In this document: in pieces, positions 46,777 to 58,700 of the stretch
How the letters are laid out: each line of letters starts with the position of its first letter
How positions within the stretch are numbered: position 1 is the stretch's first letter
Assembly: GCF_963966145.1 (NCBI RefSeq)
Contig: NC_091050.1
Coordinates: 6,634,001 to 6,698,000, forward strand
Origin: Tenebrio molitor
Taxonomy: Eukaryota; Arthropoda; Insecta; Coleoptera; Tenebrionidae
Direction: 5' to 3'
DNA length: 64,000 nucleotides
The notes under the pieces: generated by a model
Seen by the model: the letters and a program-made list of their open reading frames with translations, nothing else
Databases searched by the model: none
What the model was told of the DNA's origin: nothing
Translations under genes and position numbers: made by a program

Positions 46777-49700
46777 CTAGTCACTCTCGGGTGGCGAACT
46801 CGGCTCCGGGCTGATGTAGTGCGGGATTTGTATTCCTCCGTTTACCGGCTCCGGAGTCCACGGACTCAAATCGGAGTCTCCCTGGAATGAAAAGAACAAT
46901 TTTATCGTATATCGCTAACTGAAATCGCAGTTTTCAGTACGTGTAATCGTTTAGTCATGTTTGTAAACTACTAGGGTAGTGTTTGATCACGTGGTCTATA
47001 GCTATTACTAAGCCTATAGGCAAAAATATTGTGTTGCGGATTCGGACGGAATTTTGATTGAACGTGGTCGGAACAGAATGGCAAAGCAATATTTCCCTCT
47101 ATAGTTGGCAAACGAAAAATTAATCTGGTGCTTAACTATATAAGATTGTAAAAAGAACATGCTGTGTACACCACTTACATATAATATTTAATTACCATAG
47201 AGCTATCAGGGTGGGCTGGCACGGGCAGGGGTGGTTTGAGAAGCGATATGTCAGCTCTGGGAGGGTCGGGTGGCGGCGGGACGTTGGGGTTTCCCAGCCA
47301 CAGGGGTATCCAGCCGCAGCAGAGGTCGAGGGTCGCCCTCCTCAGTCCCCTGTGCAGCACCAGAAACAGCGTGGGGTTGACGATGGCGTGAACGTATGAT
47401 ATGTGCAGCGTTATCTGGAACACGTGCGGTATATTTTCCCATTGTTGTCCGGACAAAATACACAATAAGCGGCGACTTGCAACAACATAATTGCGTCCCA
47501 AACCGCGAGAGATAGTGTTATTGGGAGGGAAAAAGTAAAGTGGTGAATTGAACTTACCTCGTGTCCGAGAGGGTTGCCCACAATGGGATGGTTGACGAGT
47601 GTGACGAAGAAAAGTGGACCCCAGAAAAGGACGTAAGCGGCCGTGATAACAAGAAACATCTTCACCCTTTGAACGCCGTCGCGTTCCATTCTCCGGAGGT
47701 ATTCGCGCATCCTCCGGTGCTCTTCCAGCGCTCCGGAAGCCTAAAGTGCGTAACGACGAGCACAGTTAATTTACAACAAAGGAACGTCCGTTTGATCTAT
47801 GGTACGGTTATGTCGTCTATTTTTCCGGAATTTACAAACCAGCACGAGAGAAAGATTTCGCGCATAAATTACTACCCATCACCCATTTTATTTAATATCG
47901 TAACAAAATGACGCGATCGAGAACAAAATTCGATCATAAACGAAATTTACGATATTTTAAAAATACATCGGAGATAGTCAATTGAAGTTTGTAACTTTGT
48001 TTTTTCCGAGTTTCCTATTTTATGTTTTCCGGTAGATAAAAATCTTCAAGAATGAAGGAAAAGCTAATTCCAAGTTTTGTTGTTACGCGGGAAGAGGCTC
48101 TTTTGTGAAAAAACTAGATGGCTGAGTTGTTTAGAAAGTCTTGCCGAGAGATGCGCTTTTTTCACAATCATTTTCCATTAGTTGTTTTATACCAGTTTTT
48201 AACGGTAATGTTTCAAGAAAAAATCGTAAATTGCATTTTAGGTCATTCATTGGTAGTATGTGCTGTAAATTTTTTTTGTTTTACTTTTCTAACGTGAAGT
48301 GTAATTTTTTATTTTTAATATTTACCTAAGCATGTAAAAGTATAACAATTTTATGTTTATGTAAAATTGAGGTAGAGTTTTACTTTTGAGCGAAAACATT
48401 TTTCGAATAACGTGTTAGAAAGGATCAGTGTTAGCGTCTTATTACTGTGGTGGTGCACAAAGAAGCGTGTTTTTAGAATCCACGAAGAATAAATTGTTGT
48501 AAAGACGACATTTATTTAGGTAAATGTACGAGGTGCTAGTGAGGGGTGAGCGTTAATTATGCACATGATTGTACAAAGGGCTTAAATTTATGTTTCCTAA
48601 AACGTTTCGTTTTCCGTTTGGGTGAGCTATTCTGAAGAACTTCGCGAAACGAATCAACAAAGGTTTAAAACGCACTTGTTTCCTTGAGAATAATGAAAAC
48701 GTTCCGTGCCTAGATTCAGACAGTTTAAAGGAAACTACCAGCATGAAATATTTTAAAGGCACTTTACATGCCCGATCAGTGCTAACAGTAGAAAAACTCC
48801 AGCCGCAAAACCTCCCCCGAGCAGGGCCACTAAATATTTATCAAGTCTGGCGCGCTCTCTCATTTTTTTTTATATTTTATCCAGGATGTTCCGGTTTCAA
48901 CGTTACGCGATATAAGGAACATAAGTACGCTATCACCTAAGCCGTTCTCATAATTTATGCAACAGGACTTAAAAGTACAAGTACTTTAAGTCCTGGTAAA
49001 GCACAAACCCATCTCGTTTTGAATTATAGCGGCTCCGTTCATTACGCCGAGTAGATAGCTAGACCATGTGTTTAGTTGTCGTCTGCAGATGATGACTACG
49101 TGTAGCTTAATTACCCACCCGCTCCCCGTTTGCGTTGGTCCCTGCCGCTCCTCCGCCCCCTGTCACGTTCACCAGAGTAGTGACTAAACCCGCCACCCTC
49201 ACGGCCTCCACGTTCGCCTTGGTCAGGTCCCTGTGCAGCTTCCTCAAGTGGAACAAAGTTAAAAACACACACACCAAATTCACCGCGATCCACAGGGCGT
49301 TCAATATGTAGTGTCTTAAGGGTCCGTGTATCAAGGGACAAGAAGGGGCTTTGTGTCCTGCCTCGCCCTGAGCCGCTAAAGCACCTGCAGGTCAATATAA
49401 TAAAGCGTCTGTTCGGGCTTTGTTTGTCTAACTTACCGGATAAGAATGTGGGTCCCAGGTTTATGGTGATGGAAGCGAACCAAATCATGAACGTGCCGAA
49501 GAGTACGCATTGGGGCGAGTCCATCAGCAGCGGAACGTCGGACAGAGAGTCAGAGTCGTCGTCTTCGGGAAAGACCGGAGAGTCGTTGAGGACAGTGGTC
49601 AGCATGTTAACCGTGGCCACGGTGACCAGGAGAAGGAAGGCGGTTTCCACGAGGGAACATTTCTGGACCGGCTGGCAGTGGAGTATCGAAATTCCTAAAG

Positions 49701-52700
49701 GGAGTAGCAGCGCCGCTCTGGCGCAGTCCACTGCCCCCTGATGGAATAGTAAACCCTGAGACCATCTAAAACAAGCAAAAAATCTATGATGCAGTGCCTT
49801 TTAAGGAGTTTCGTTCCAGTTGAGGTTCGACCTGTCTCGGAAAAAAATAATTACTCGATTTATTACACGCTTCGATGCCGCCACCTTGAATATTCGTTTT
49901 GAGGGGCCAGAAAATCCTATTAATTTTATCAGGTTGTGGGAAATTCGCACCTCGTAGCCCTAAAAAGTTCTGTTGTTTTCTCGTAACCGACGCGGTAAAC
50001 GATTTAGTATCTGCACTGCCCGCCTGTAATTCAGTTTCTATTAGAAAGGATTTTTTTTTCCTCAATAAACACGTGTTACACGGTTTCGTTGGTCTGTTTG
50101 AGAGGAATATTCGCTTGGAGGGATCAGAAAACTGCATTAATGTTATCAAATTATAAGCAGTTTACTCCCCAGCAGCGAACAGTCCGAGCAGTTAGCTTAA
50201 CCGCATATCGTAAAGGAAGTCGCCTAGGACAACAATACCGGGAAATGACGACGTACACAGCGATAATAATCTTGAACACAAGGACCCACCAGTCGGAAAC
50301 AGGGCCTAAAAGTCTCATTTCCTGAGTGGTGGTGCCATCGGAATTAGATTTGTAAAGGGCCGTATTGACTCTTAACAGACCCGTTCAGTAATGCTCCTTT
50401 GGGCGTCGCTTACGCACGGGGATGAGTTATTTGCACAAAAGATTTCCAGAAAGGAAAGTGAATTATGAAGTGGAGCCAGGAAACGACCGATGATTCGACG
50501 AGGGCGTGATGAAGAATGGTATCGAATTCAGGCGGAAATTGCATTTTTCCCTAAATTGGTTAACGGTATTTTCGGACAAAAGCCGTATGTTGCCTGTAAT
50601 TCGTTTTATTCGTTACTCAGCGGATTGCAGCCAGACTCTGCGTCGTCAACTCTTCAAAATAATCTCAGATTGATAAATGATCGCAGACCGAGATAACATT
50701 TCATGTTTCTCATGCCGTCGCTTACTATATTTCCTGTTTTTTAATATGTTGGCCGTTCAGAAAAAAAAACTTGCCACTTAGACCTCAGAACGATACTTTC
50801 ATATCATGCATATTTTCTGTTCCGCAAAAACTTAGAGAATGGCGGACGGAACGGTCATGGTCGTATTATATGAGCGTCTGTCGGTTTGTAATGTTGGACA
50901 TCTGGAGGTACGAGCAGCGAAAAATTTTTATTATTGCATATTTTAAACAAATAAAAATTTTTTCCATACCGAGTTCACGTTTTTGGCGGTATTCGTAATT
51001 TATTTGAACCATCAAGTCAATAAATTATGCTTATTTTTTCTGGTAATATTATTATAATTTGTCTTTTTGGAGATTTGTCAATTAACTTTCGTTCTATTCT
51101 GAAGTATAACGTGGAAAAGCACAAATGTATCCACAAGAAAGCGAAATGATGTTATAACTTGAAGTGTAAGTACATAGTTTTGATTTTAGTTACTTCAAAG
51201 TTTTACGAAATAAAATAGCCTTTCTTATCCTAAGTAATAAATGTTATAAAGCGCTATTAATTTGAAAGTATACACATAAGACCAACTATAACGACTTGTA
51301 CGCGTACGTGTTCCAAACTTTATTTAACATTATAGCCAAGCTGGAAACTTCAGCGTAATTGCCATTCATATTGCTCGCGTTCAGACTTATTGCGCATTTT
51401 TTTTATAACATGAAATTTATTAAAATATGATCCAAAAGCTGAAAATGTTTTTTTTTTCATCTCATTTAATATTGCTTTTAATGAAATATTAATCTAATTT
51501 GAGTCACGGAGTCTTTCTTATTATTAGTTTATGTTTTATGAAGAGAAAACATAAAATACATATTTTTTGTAGTTGATGAAAACTCCGACACGTTCAAAGA
51601 ATCTGTTCATTTAAATTTTTTGTTTTAATAATTTATTTATTCATTATTAAATATTATTGTTTATTATTCAATATCCATATGATTGTTTGCACCTCTAGGA
51701 ATTTTCTACAACCGCACAATAAATCTCAAAACGCGAAACTAGAAACATCTAAAATTCATTTATTTCCCTTGTGTCTTTGTTGCAAACAGATCCGTTCTAC
51801 ATATAACCATTCGAAGTTTTGTTTGTTAGGCTTTAAAACAGTGTTCATGTCAGTTGTAAACGGAAAACAAAAAAACGAAAATATAAATTGAATCGTTGTA
51901 ACCCGTATAACTTTCCGGTAAGTTTTATCTCCACATTTCGGGTAAAAGTCTCCTCGGGAGGATGGCAGCTATGCACCAAGTTTCTGTCTTCGTTTAAAAA
52001 ATGCATGCAATCTGGAAGAATCAGACAGAGGGGTCTGACACGACGAAAACAGTTTGTTCAACTTTTTCCCGACTCCACACGTGAGCCGCTTTCGCTTGAA
52101 GTTACTTAGTTTGGGCGTTGTTGTGGTTCATGAATGTTCTATGATTAATTGATCAGAAGTTTTACATTGAATTCGAGTTACTGACGATAATGACGCAAAT
52201 TTCCTCGGGGCAGTAATAAATGAATTCTTTTCCGCTATATTTTCCTGTTCTTAGCCAGCGGTGCGTCTTCATCAATTATCAAGATTAGCGGCCGCAGTTA
52301 ATCTTTGGTCTGTTGAGCTTTGTAGAGGAAAGGTAGTTATCGATCACCGTTTAATGAAAGAAAGGAGTCTCCGAGAAGGTGTCGGCGGAAACTCGATAGA
52401 GTGTATCGTTGCAGCACACTTCTCATCTTGTCCATTCGCGCTCACTTAGAGGCAATTGCTTTGATAAGGCCAGCGCACGAATTATTCCAATTATGTCTCA
52501 TTTTTAGATTAAGAAACATAATTGATTAAAGCAATCTTTCTTGTTGAACTTCTGTATCTACTTCAATTAAAGTTTTAGTGTTATCTTGTTTGTACCCTTT
52601 CTCTTCCAAAGCATCTTAATTATAATCATTTTTCTTAAAACTTAGTTTCGTTGGGGGCAAGTAATTTAGCTTTGTAACAAACCCCACCACTTTCGCAACT

Positions 52701-55700
52701 AATTGAGTGTATCACCGATACAATCTATTATTACAGATCAGTTCGAGCCGAATTTAACGCTTGTATGAGTCATTTTGATGGCAATACATTTTCAGTTTTT
52801 GATATTTATCATCTATTCGTTCATCGCGTTTACTAAATTTTTGCCATTTACAAAGGCGATGCAAGCCCACTGATCTGGAGCGTAGGTTTTCTTTTCCTTT
52901 TCCCTTATCGGTATCCAGAGCTTGTAGAAATTGCAGACAAATGCTAGCTCGCAAGACACGGCACCTTAAACGTGTCACTTTAGAAACTTCAAAGTTTTCG
53001 CTGGAAGTTAATTCGTTGTCACTCAAGTCAGAAGGATAGTTCTGTAGTGGATTTCTGGAATGTTTTTGTCATTGCAATACTGGTTTTAATTTTAATGTTC
53101 TAATTCCTCTATGGAATTAATTATCAAAATTGAGAGTCGAGTAGAACTGGGCCTCGAATAAATATGCATGAAGTTTATGAATAACGTCTTGAATGATTAA
53201 TCTGAGTCGGTTTTGGGGGCTTACTTCTGGCGGGTATGGGGTTTAATGTTGGCAGACAATTAGTTGCTTGTCTGCAACATACTGAATGACAGAAAAGATG
53301 CGGATCCAAGAGTGATATTTCTTCGAGTCTAGAGGATATTTTATTTTTCATCCAAAAACACGGCGAGGCCATTTGTTCGCGTCTTGTTTGATATACTGTA
53401 CGGCTGGAGGTTTTCTAGTCTCACTACGTAACGTCAATTCACGTTTCAACGTTTTTACATCAACGAAACACCTGAAAAACTGCCAAGCTTTTCAGTCTCA
53501 AGCTCCAAACAAATTAGATACTGGTGTTACTTAAATAGCAAGTAATTTAGGACTAGAATAACACACTGAAGCTAAATAATTCGCTCAAAGGACCTTTCGA
53601 ATTAATCGTAAGCGTACACAATACCCAACAGGCATGCAGCCTTTGGTAGCAATCATAACAAGTTAATTAGGAGCGAATTAAGTCTCTCTTTCAACTTGAG
53701 CTTAATCATATTCCAGTGAAATCCCTGTTCCACCTCGAAAGTATCGGATCTTTCTCGACGTCTTCTTTACGATCCACTCGTCCATCTCTTTCACCAGGAC
53801 ACGAAATCAATTATAGCAGAGGGACTTGCTGGATTCTTCTAATTATATTGGGCGGCAGAGCGAGAAATTTTGAGCGAATTATACACAATAAAAATGAGAT
53901 AGGACTTCTAATTTATAAAGGATAATTTGATTTTAATAATTCAGGACGGTTCCTTGAAAGTGTAACACGCATTGTTCCAGCCAAATACTTCGTAAATACT
54001 AACAACTTTTCCACTACATTAATTTTAATCTCACCTCACGCTGCATCAGTTTAGGACCATGGCGTATAATCTCTACAGCGAAGGTTATGCGTCCCGTCAA
54101 ATTTATTGCAACCTGAACTATTCAGCTGGAATTTCAACCGCTGTCGAAAGAAAAACACGATTCTCTGAACAAATGCGGCCAAAGCCGCAAAACATAAATT
54201 TTCAAATATGATACAATTTTTGGCATTTCGATGCTTGCTTGCTTTATACAAAATACATTTATTTGAGTATTAACCCCAAAACATTAATTTTGCGTAAAGT
54301 ACCTATCACCACAATTGCTAACTTATTGTTAGTTCAAAAGTTAAACATTGTTTTCTTTTTGAACAATGCAAAATCATAGTTACCCACTTTATTTAAAATT
54401 CAAAACGGCTATAAAGCTCATTCTGTTGTAAAATTCCATCATTTCATGCATTGTTGATGCAGAGTTAACAATGGAATGTTTTAGTCGGTCGACCTAATCG
54501 ATTTTTCGGTTTTTGTAGCAACAGTTGGATGAATGCTTTAATAAGATTTTCCAATTAAAATGAGAGTTAGAAAGTCGAACTATAATTGTAAGAGTACGTT
54601 AATGCAGTTAATTGTGTTATTTTTATTTTGTTTCATGTAAAGAGTTTTTAAATAAAAAACATTTATAAGCTTCAAATACTTTCCGTGTAAGTCTACAGCT
54701 TTGAAGTACATACAGTCCCGCACAGAAAAAAGTAAGACAAGTCTTATTAAGAAATTTAGCTAAAACTGAGTTGAGTAAAATGGCCTTACTATAATAAATA
54801 AATAAATATTTTTTTTGTTCGACACTGTCAGAATTTGAGATTTTTCCCCTGTGTGAATGGATTTTGATAAATGTCACAACTTGTCAAAACCAAACGCCTA
54901 GCGAATTTTGAAGATTTTAAGCGTTTTGGATCCTTTAAGGGGTTCGTCGAACAAAAAAACGTTGTATTCAACTCGTTCTTGGGTAAATTGGTCTTTTTTG
55001 GCACTCGTGCCAAAGAGAGCCCAATTTACACACGAACTCGTTAAATAAACTACTATTAAACTAACCATAGAAATAGTAAACAGATTTACAAAAAAAAGTA
55101 GAACAATGTTTTTTCGTTAATGTACATTAACGAAAAAACATTGTTCTACTTTTTTTCTGTCCGCGACTGTATTTTATTTGTGATATTAAGTAAGCAAGAA
55201 AACTGTGATGTTTGTCATTGCGACATCGATAAAAACGTACTTTTTTTGAGAGCCATAAATATAGAAAACTGTTGACTATTTCCTAGAAACATTATTTATT
55301 GTTTCAATGAGTGATGAAATAAATATTGTAAACTAAAGCTCATATTCTGTTTTTTAATCCAATCATAAAATTATTTCGTCGAACGAATTACATTTCAAAA
55401 CTATTTTTTTGTTCGACACTGTCAGAATTTGAGAATTTTCTCCTGTGTGAACGGATTTTGATAAATGTCACAACTTGTGAAGCTCATGGGCCTTTGAAAC
55501 GCTCGTTTCACTCGCGTTTTAAAATGGCCCAATCGTGCCAAAAAAAGCCCAATTTACGCACGAACTCATTAAATAAACTACTATTTTCTAGATAATTTTC
55601 AGTTTTAAGAACTCGAGAAACTGTTAACTGCCAAAATGTTGTCACAATAGTTTCTCTCGTCTAATTTTTTGCTGCAAAGTTTTCATTGAAAATTTCTTTT

Positions 55701-58700
55701 GGTGTTTTTTCTGACTTAACGTAAATATGGATTATTTTTTAAAATTATATCGATATTGTATTCAACAACAAAATTGGTGGATGCGCCGGGTAAAATGTTT
55801 AATGACATCCAGGGTTATTCACGAGAAACCAAATTTCCAAATTCCAAGATTATCTTTTCACAACTAACTATGCAAAACTTTATTAAAAAATTGTAATTTG
55901 GATCCACCATATTTAATAAAAAAATTTTTTTTATCAACCTTACTTCTGAAAAGGTAATGTTGGTTGCATCAAAAATTTGTTCGGGCTCTTTATTCCTCGC
56001 GAATAACCCTGTATATATACGTATTTACATATTTCATAAGTAAATGTTTTTTAATGAATGTTTTGTGAAAATTTATTGTAGTTTTGTGGAGGTAGATGAG
56101 AATCAATGAACCATCAAACGTTAGTTTAAGTCATTTATCATTGTATAATAAAAATTTAATAGTCTTTTGTGCCATTTACTTTTAAGCGTTTAACAGAAGC
56201 CTTAACTTTATAGTCAGCGGAATATTCAACTCCTCTGAAATTTCAATAAAACTTTGTTGCTGTGTTAACTGGACGGTATTTCGTGCCATAAATTTGGTCG
56301 CTTAGGGTCGGTACCGGTTCAGAAAAAAAAAACGATATAGTGCAAATGTATATTAACTTATGTACCCACAATAAACAAACTGTTAGTGGTAGTGGAAACA
56401 CTTTTTGACTTATTTTATTAACTCTCCAACACTTGATATCGGCTTAAATGTATAAAAGCGGAAAATAGCCGTCATAAAAAATATTACTTTCATTTCGATC
56501 AGAAATATAATTTATTTTATATTTCATCATCCTGCTCATAACAAAGAAATTGTCATCTGGCACCACCAGAGAGGGACTTTTCCAGTGTAATTCTATTTTA
56601 TTATTCTTTTATAATTGAGAAAAATGAAAAATGTCAACGCTTTAAGTTAGGTAATTTGGCATAAAATCGCATCGGTTCTGTTCATTCTACATATTTATCT
56701 GCAGGACGGGCTTCGAATTAGGAATTAGCTTTTTACATTTTAGAGTGCATTCTATTTTAAAACCGACTTTTAATGTAATTAAAGTCAGAGAAATTACGTT
56801 CGGAATGTAAATTCGTCATTGTGAGGCGAACTTTTTGCAATACGGACGAAGAAGCTGAACCGCTGCTGTTTTATCGTCGATGGTGCTGTTATTGAGCCGG
56901 TGACACAAATATAAGACGTAATAAATGTTGACATAAATCCCGGCGAAATATATGCCTTCGAATAATATTGTACAGGAAATATGAGATATTTATGCAGATC
57001 TAATAAAAGAAATCTTCGGATGGGCTTCTTTTCAACCACACCGTGGGCGGTTTATTGTTTCGGAAGTCTGTTGCCCTCATTTTAATACATTATGCAGGGT
57101 GATTGTACAGTTACGTGCAAAGTTAATGCACCGTGTAAGTCGCCATTTATTAAACGCCACCGCAAGCGGTTTCAAGCCTTGCAATAAAATCGCACCCCGT
57201 AAAACATCACACATCAGATTTTAGACGTTTTAAGGGGATTCTCGGATAAATCCTGTGTTGGTGAGATACACGCATTTTGAACAGAGAAGTCCGAGTCCAA
57301 ACGGTCGTAAACCAAGGTGTTATCGAAAAAAATAGATTGGAAATGAAAAATTCAGATCTCTGTTCTGACTGATGGGGGAAACGAAGTCCAACGACTAGTT
57401 TATAGCTGCCAACTGTCGGTCGCCAAAATCGCTGTTTTTGTTTATTTTTTAATTCTTCTGAACCAATCAGGGAACACATTTATTCAAACCTATAACGTCC
57501 ATATTGGTTAATAAATTATCCAGAAATAAATGATTTATACATTTTTTAATCGAACTGAAGCCTCGGTAGGTCGGTATCATGTGATTCAGAAACTTTCATC
57601 TTGTTTATTTTTTATTTCTGAAAATAAAATATTACATTTTTTAAAGAACTAATATCCCGCCTTCCGAGAAATAGATGGCGTCCTAGCGTTTTTTGTTTTA
57701 TTGAAAAACACAGAATATTTCGAGTAACCCAAAGCTTTCTGTAAAGTTAAAACTTTTGGTGCTTAGGTGATCAAATTATCGTGACATGTTGGGCCACAAA
57801 ATATCGCTACGACCACCACAACTACATGATTATTATAAATGTTTCTGACATCGTAATTGGCAGTGATTAACGCTGTACGTATGAATTTGCCGCCTCTTCT
57901 ATACTCGGAAATTTAACATTTTGACAGTTTAAACTTGTCACTTTGCAGTTTTCACTGTTTATCATTTTTTTAAAGTCTTAATTAAGTTGGTTGAAGAAAT
58001 AAATGAGTTATTTTCAAGATTGTCTCGTGCAGGACATTGGACATTACTTACTGTACTAAGAGGTATGGAAACATTTAGTTTACACTTAAACAGAAACATT
58101 CTCACTTTAGCTACGATCCAAATGGTTCATTTCCTGATACTGGATACGTTTATTGTAACGTATTAAATACGAGTATTATTAAAATATTGTACAATGAGTT
58201 GACTTATTCAGAATCAATACCTTACAAAATATTCCAACCAGGAAGCGTCTTTGATGGTGCATATTAAAGATGAGAGGCTAAAAGTGTAAATTGAAGAAAA
58301 CTAACTGGAAGACTTCCAGAATATGAGGAAGCCGTGCCAAAACATGTTTGAATTTGTTTCTATTTTCTATTCAATTGTGAAATAATCTTATTTGACACGT
58401 ATTTGGAAATTTTATGTTTATGTTTATGTTTGTTAATTATGAATTCCTTGGTTTCATATTTGTTCTGGATGAAAAGCTTATCGTTAGATAAAATTCCATA
58501 TCCCATAATTCCCATTAAACGAGACCTTTTACTTAACTGCGATCCGGGAGAAATTCGGCCGCAAGTCCAGACATCGGTGTTAAACGATCCCGTTGCACAC
58601 GAATCGAATAACCCGAAGGATTCCGGCGGTGGCTTTTGACAAATGCCGCAGAGTCGTTAGGGCTCTCGCCTGAATTCGAGGCGGCTTTTTCGCTATGTAT

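Noticed and set aside
52754..53026. 90-codon minus frame in the GPCR first intron as an extra receptor exon
   Set aside because: It has no hydrophobic helices and no fitting splice phases, and TM1 to TM2 already joins correctly from 61097 to 49765.
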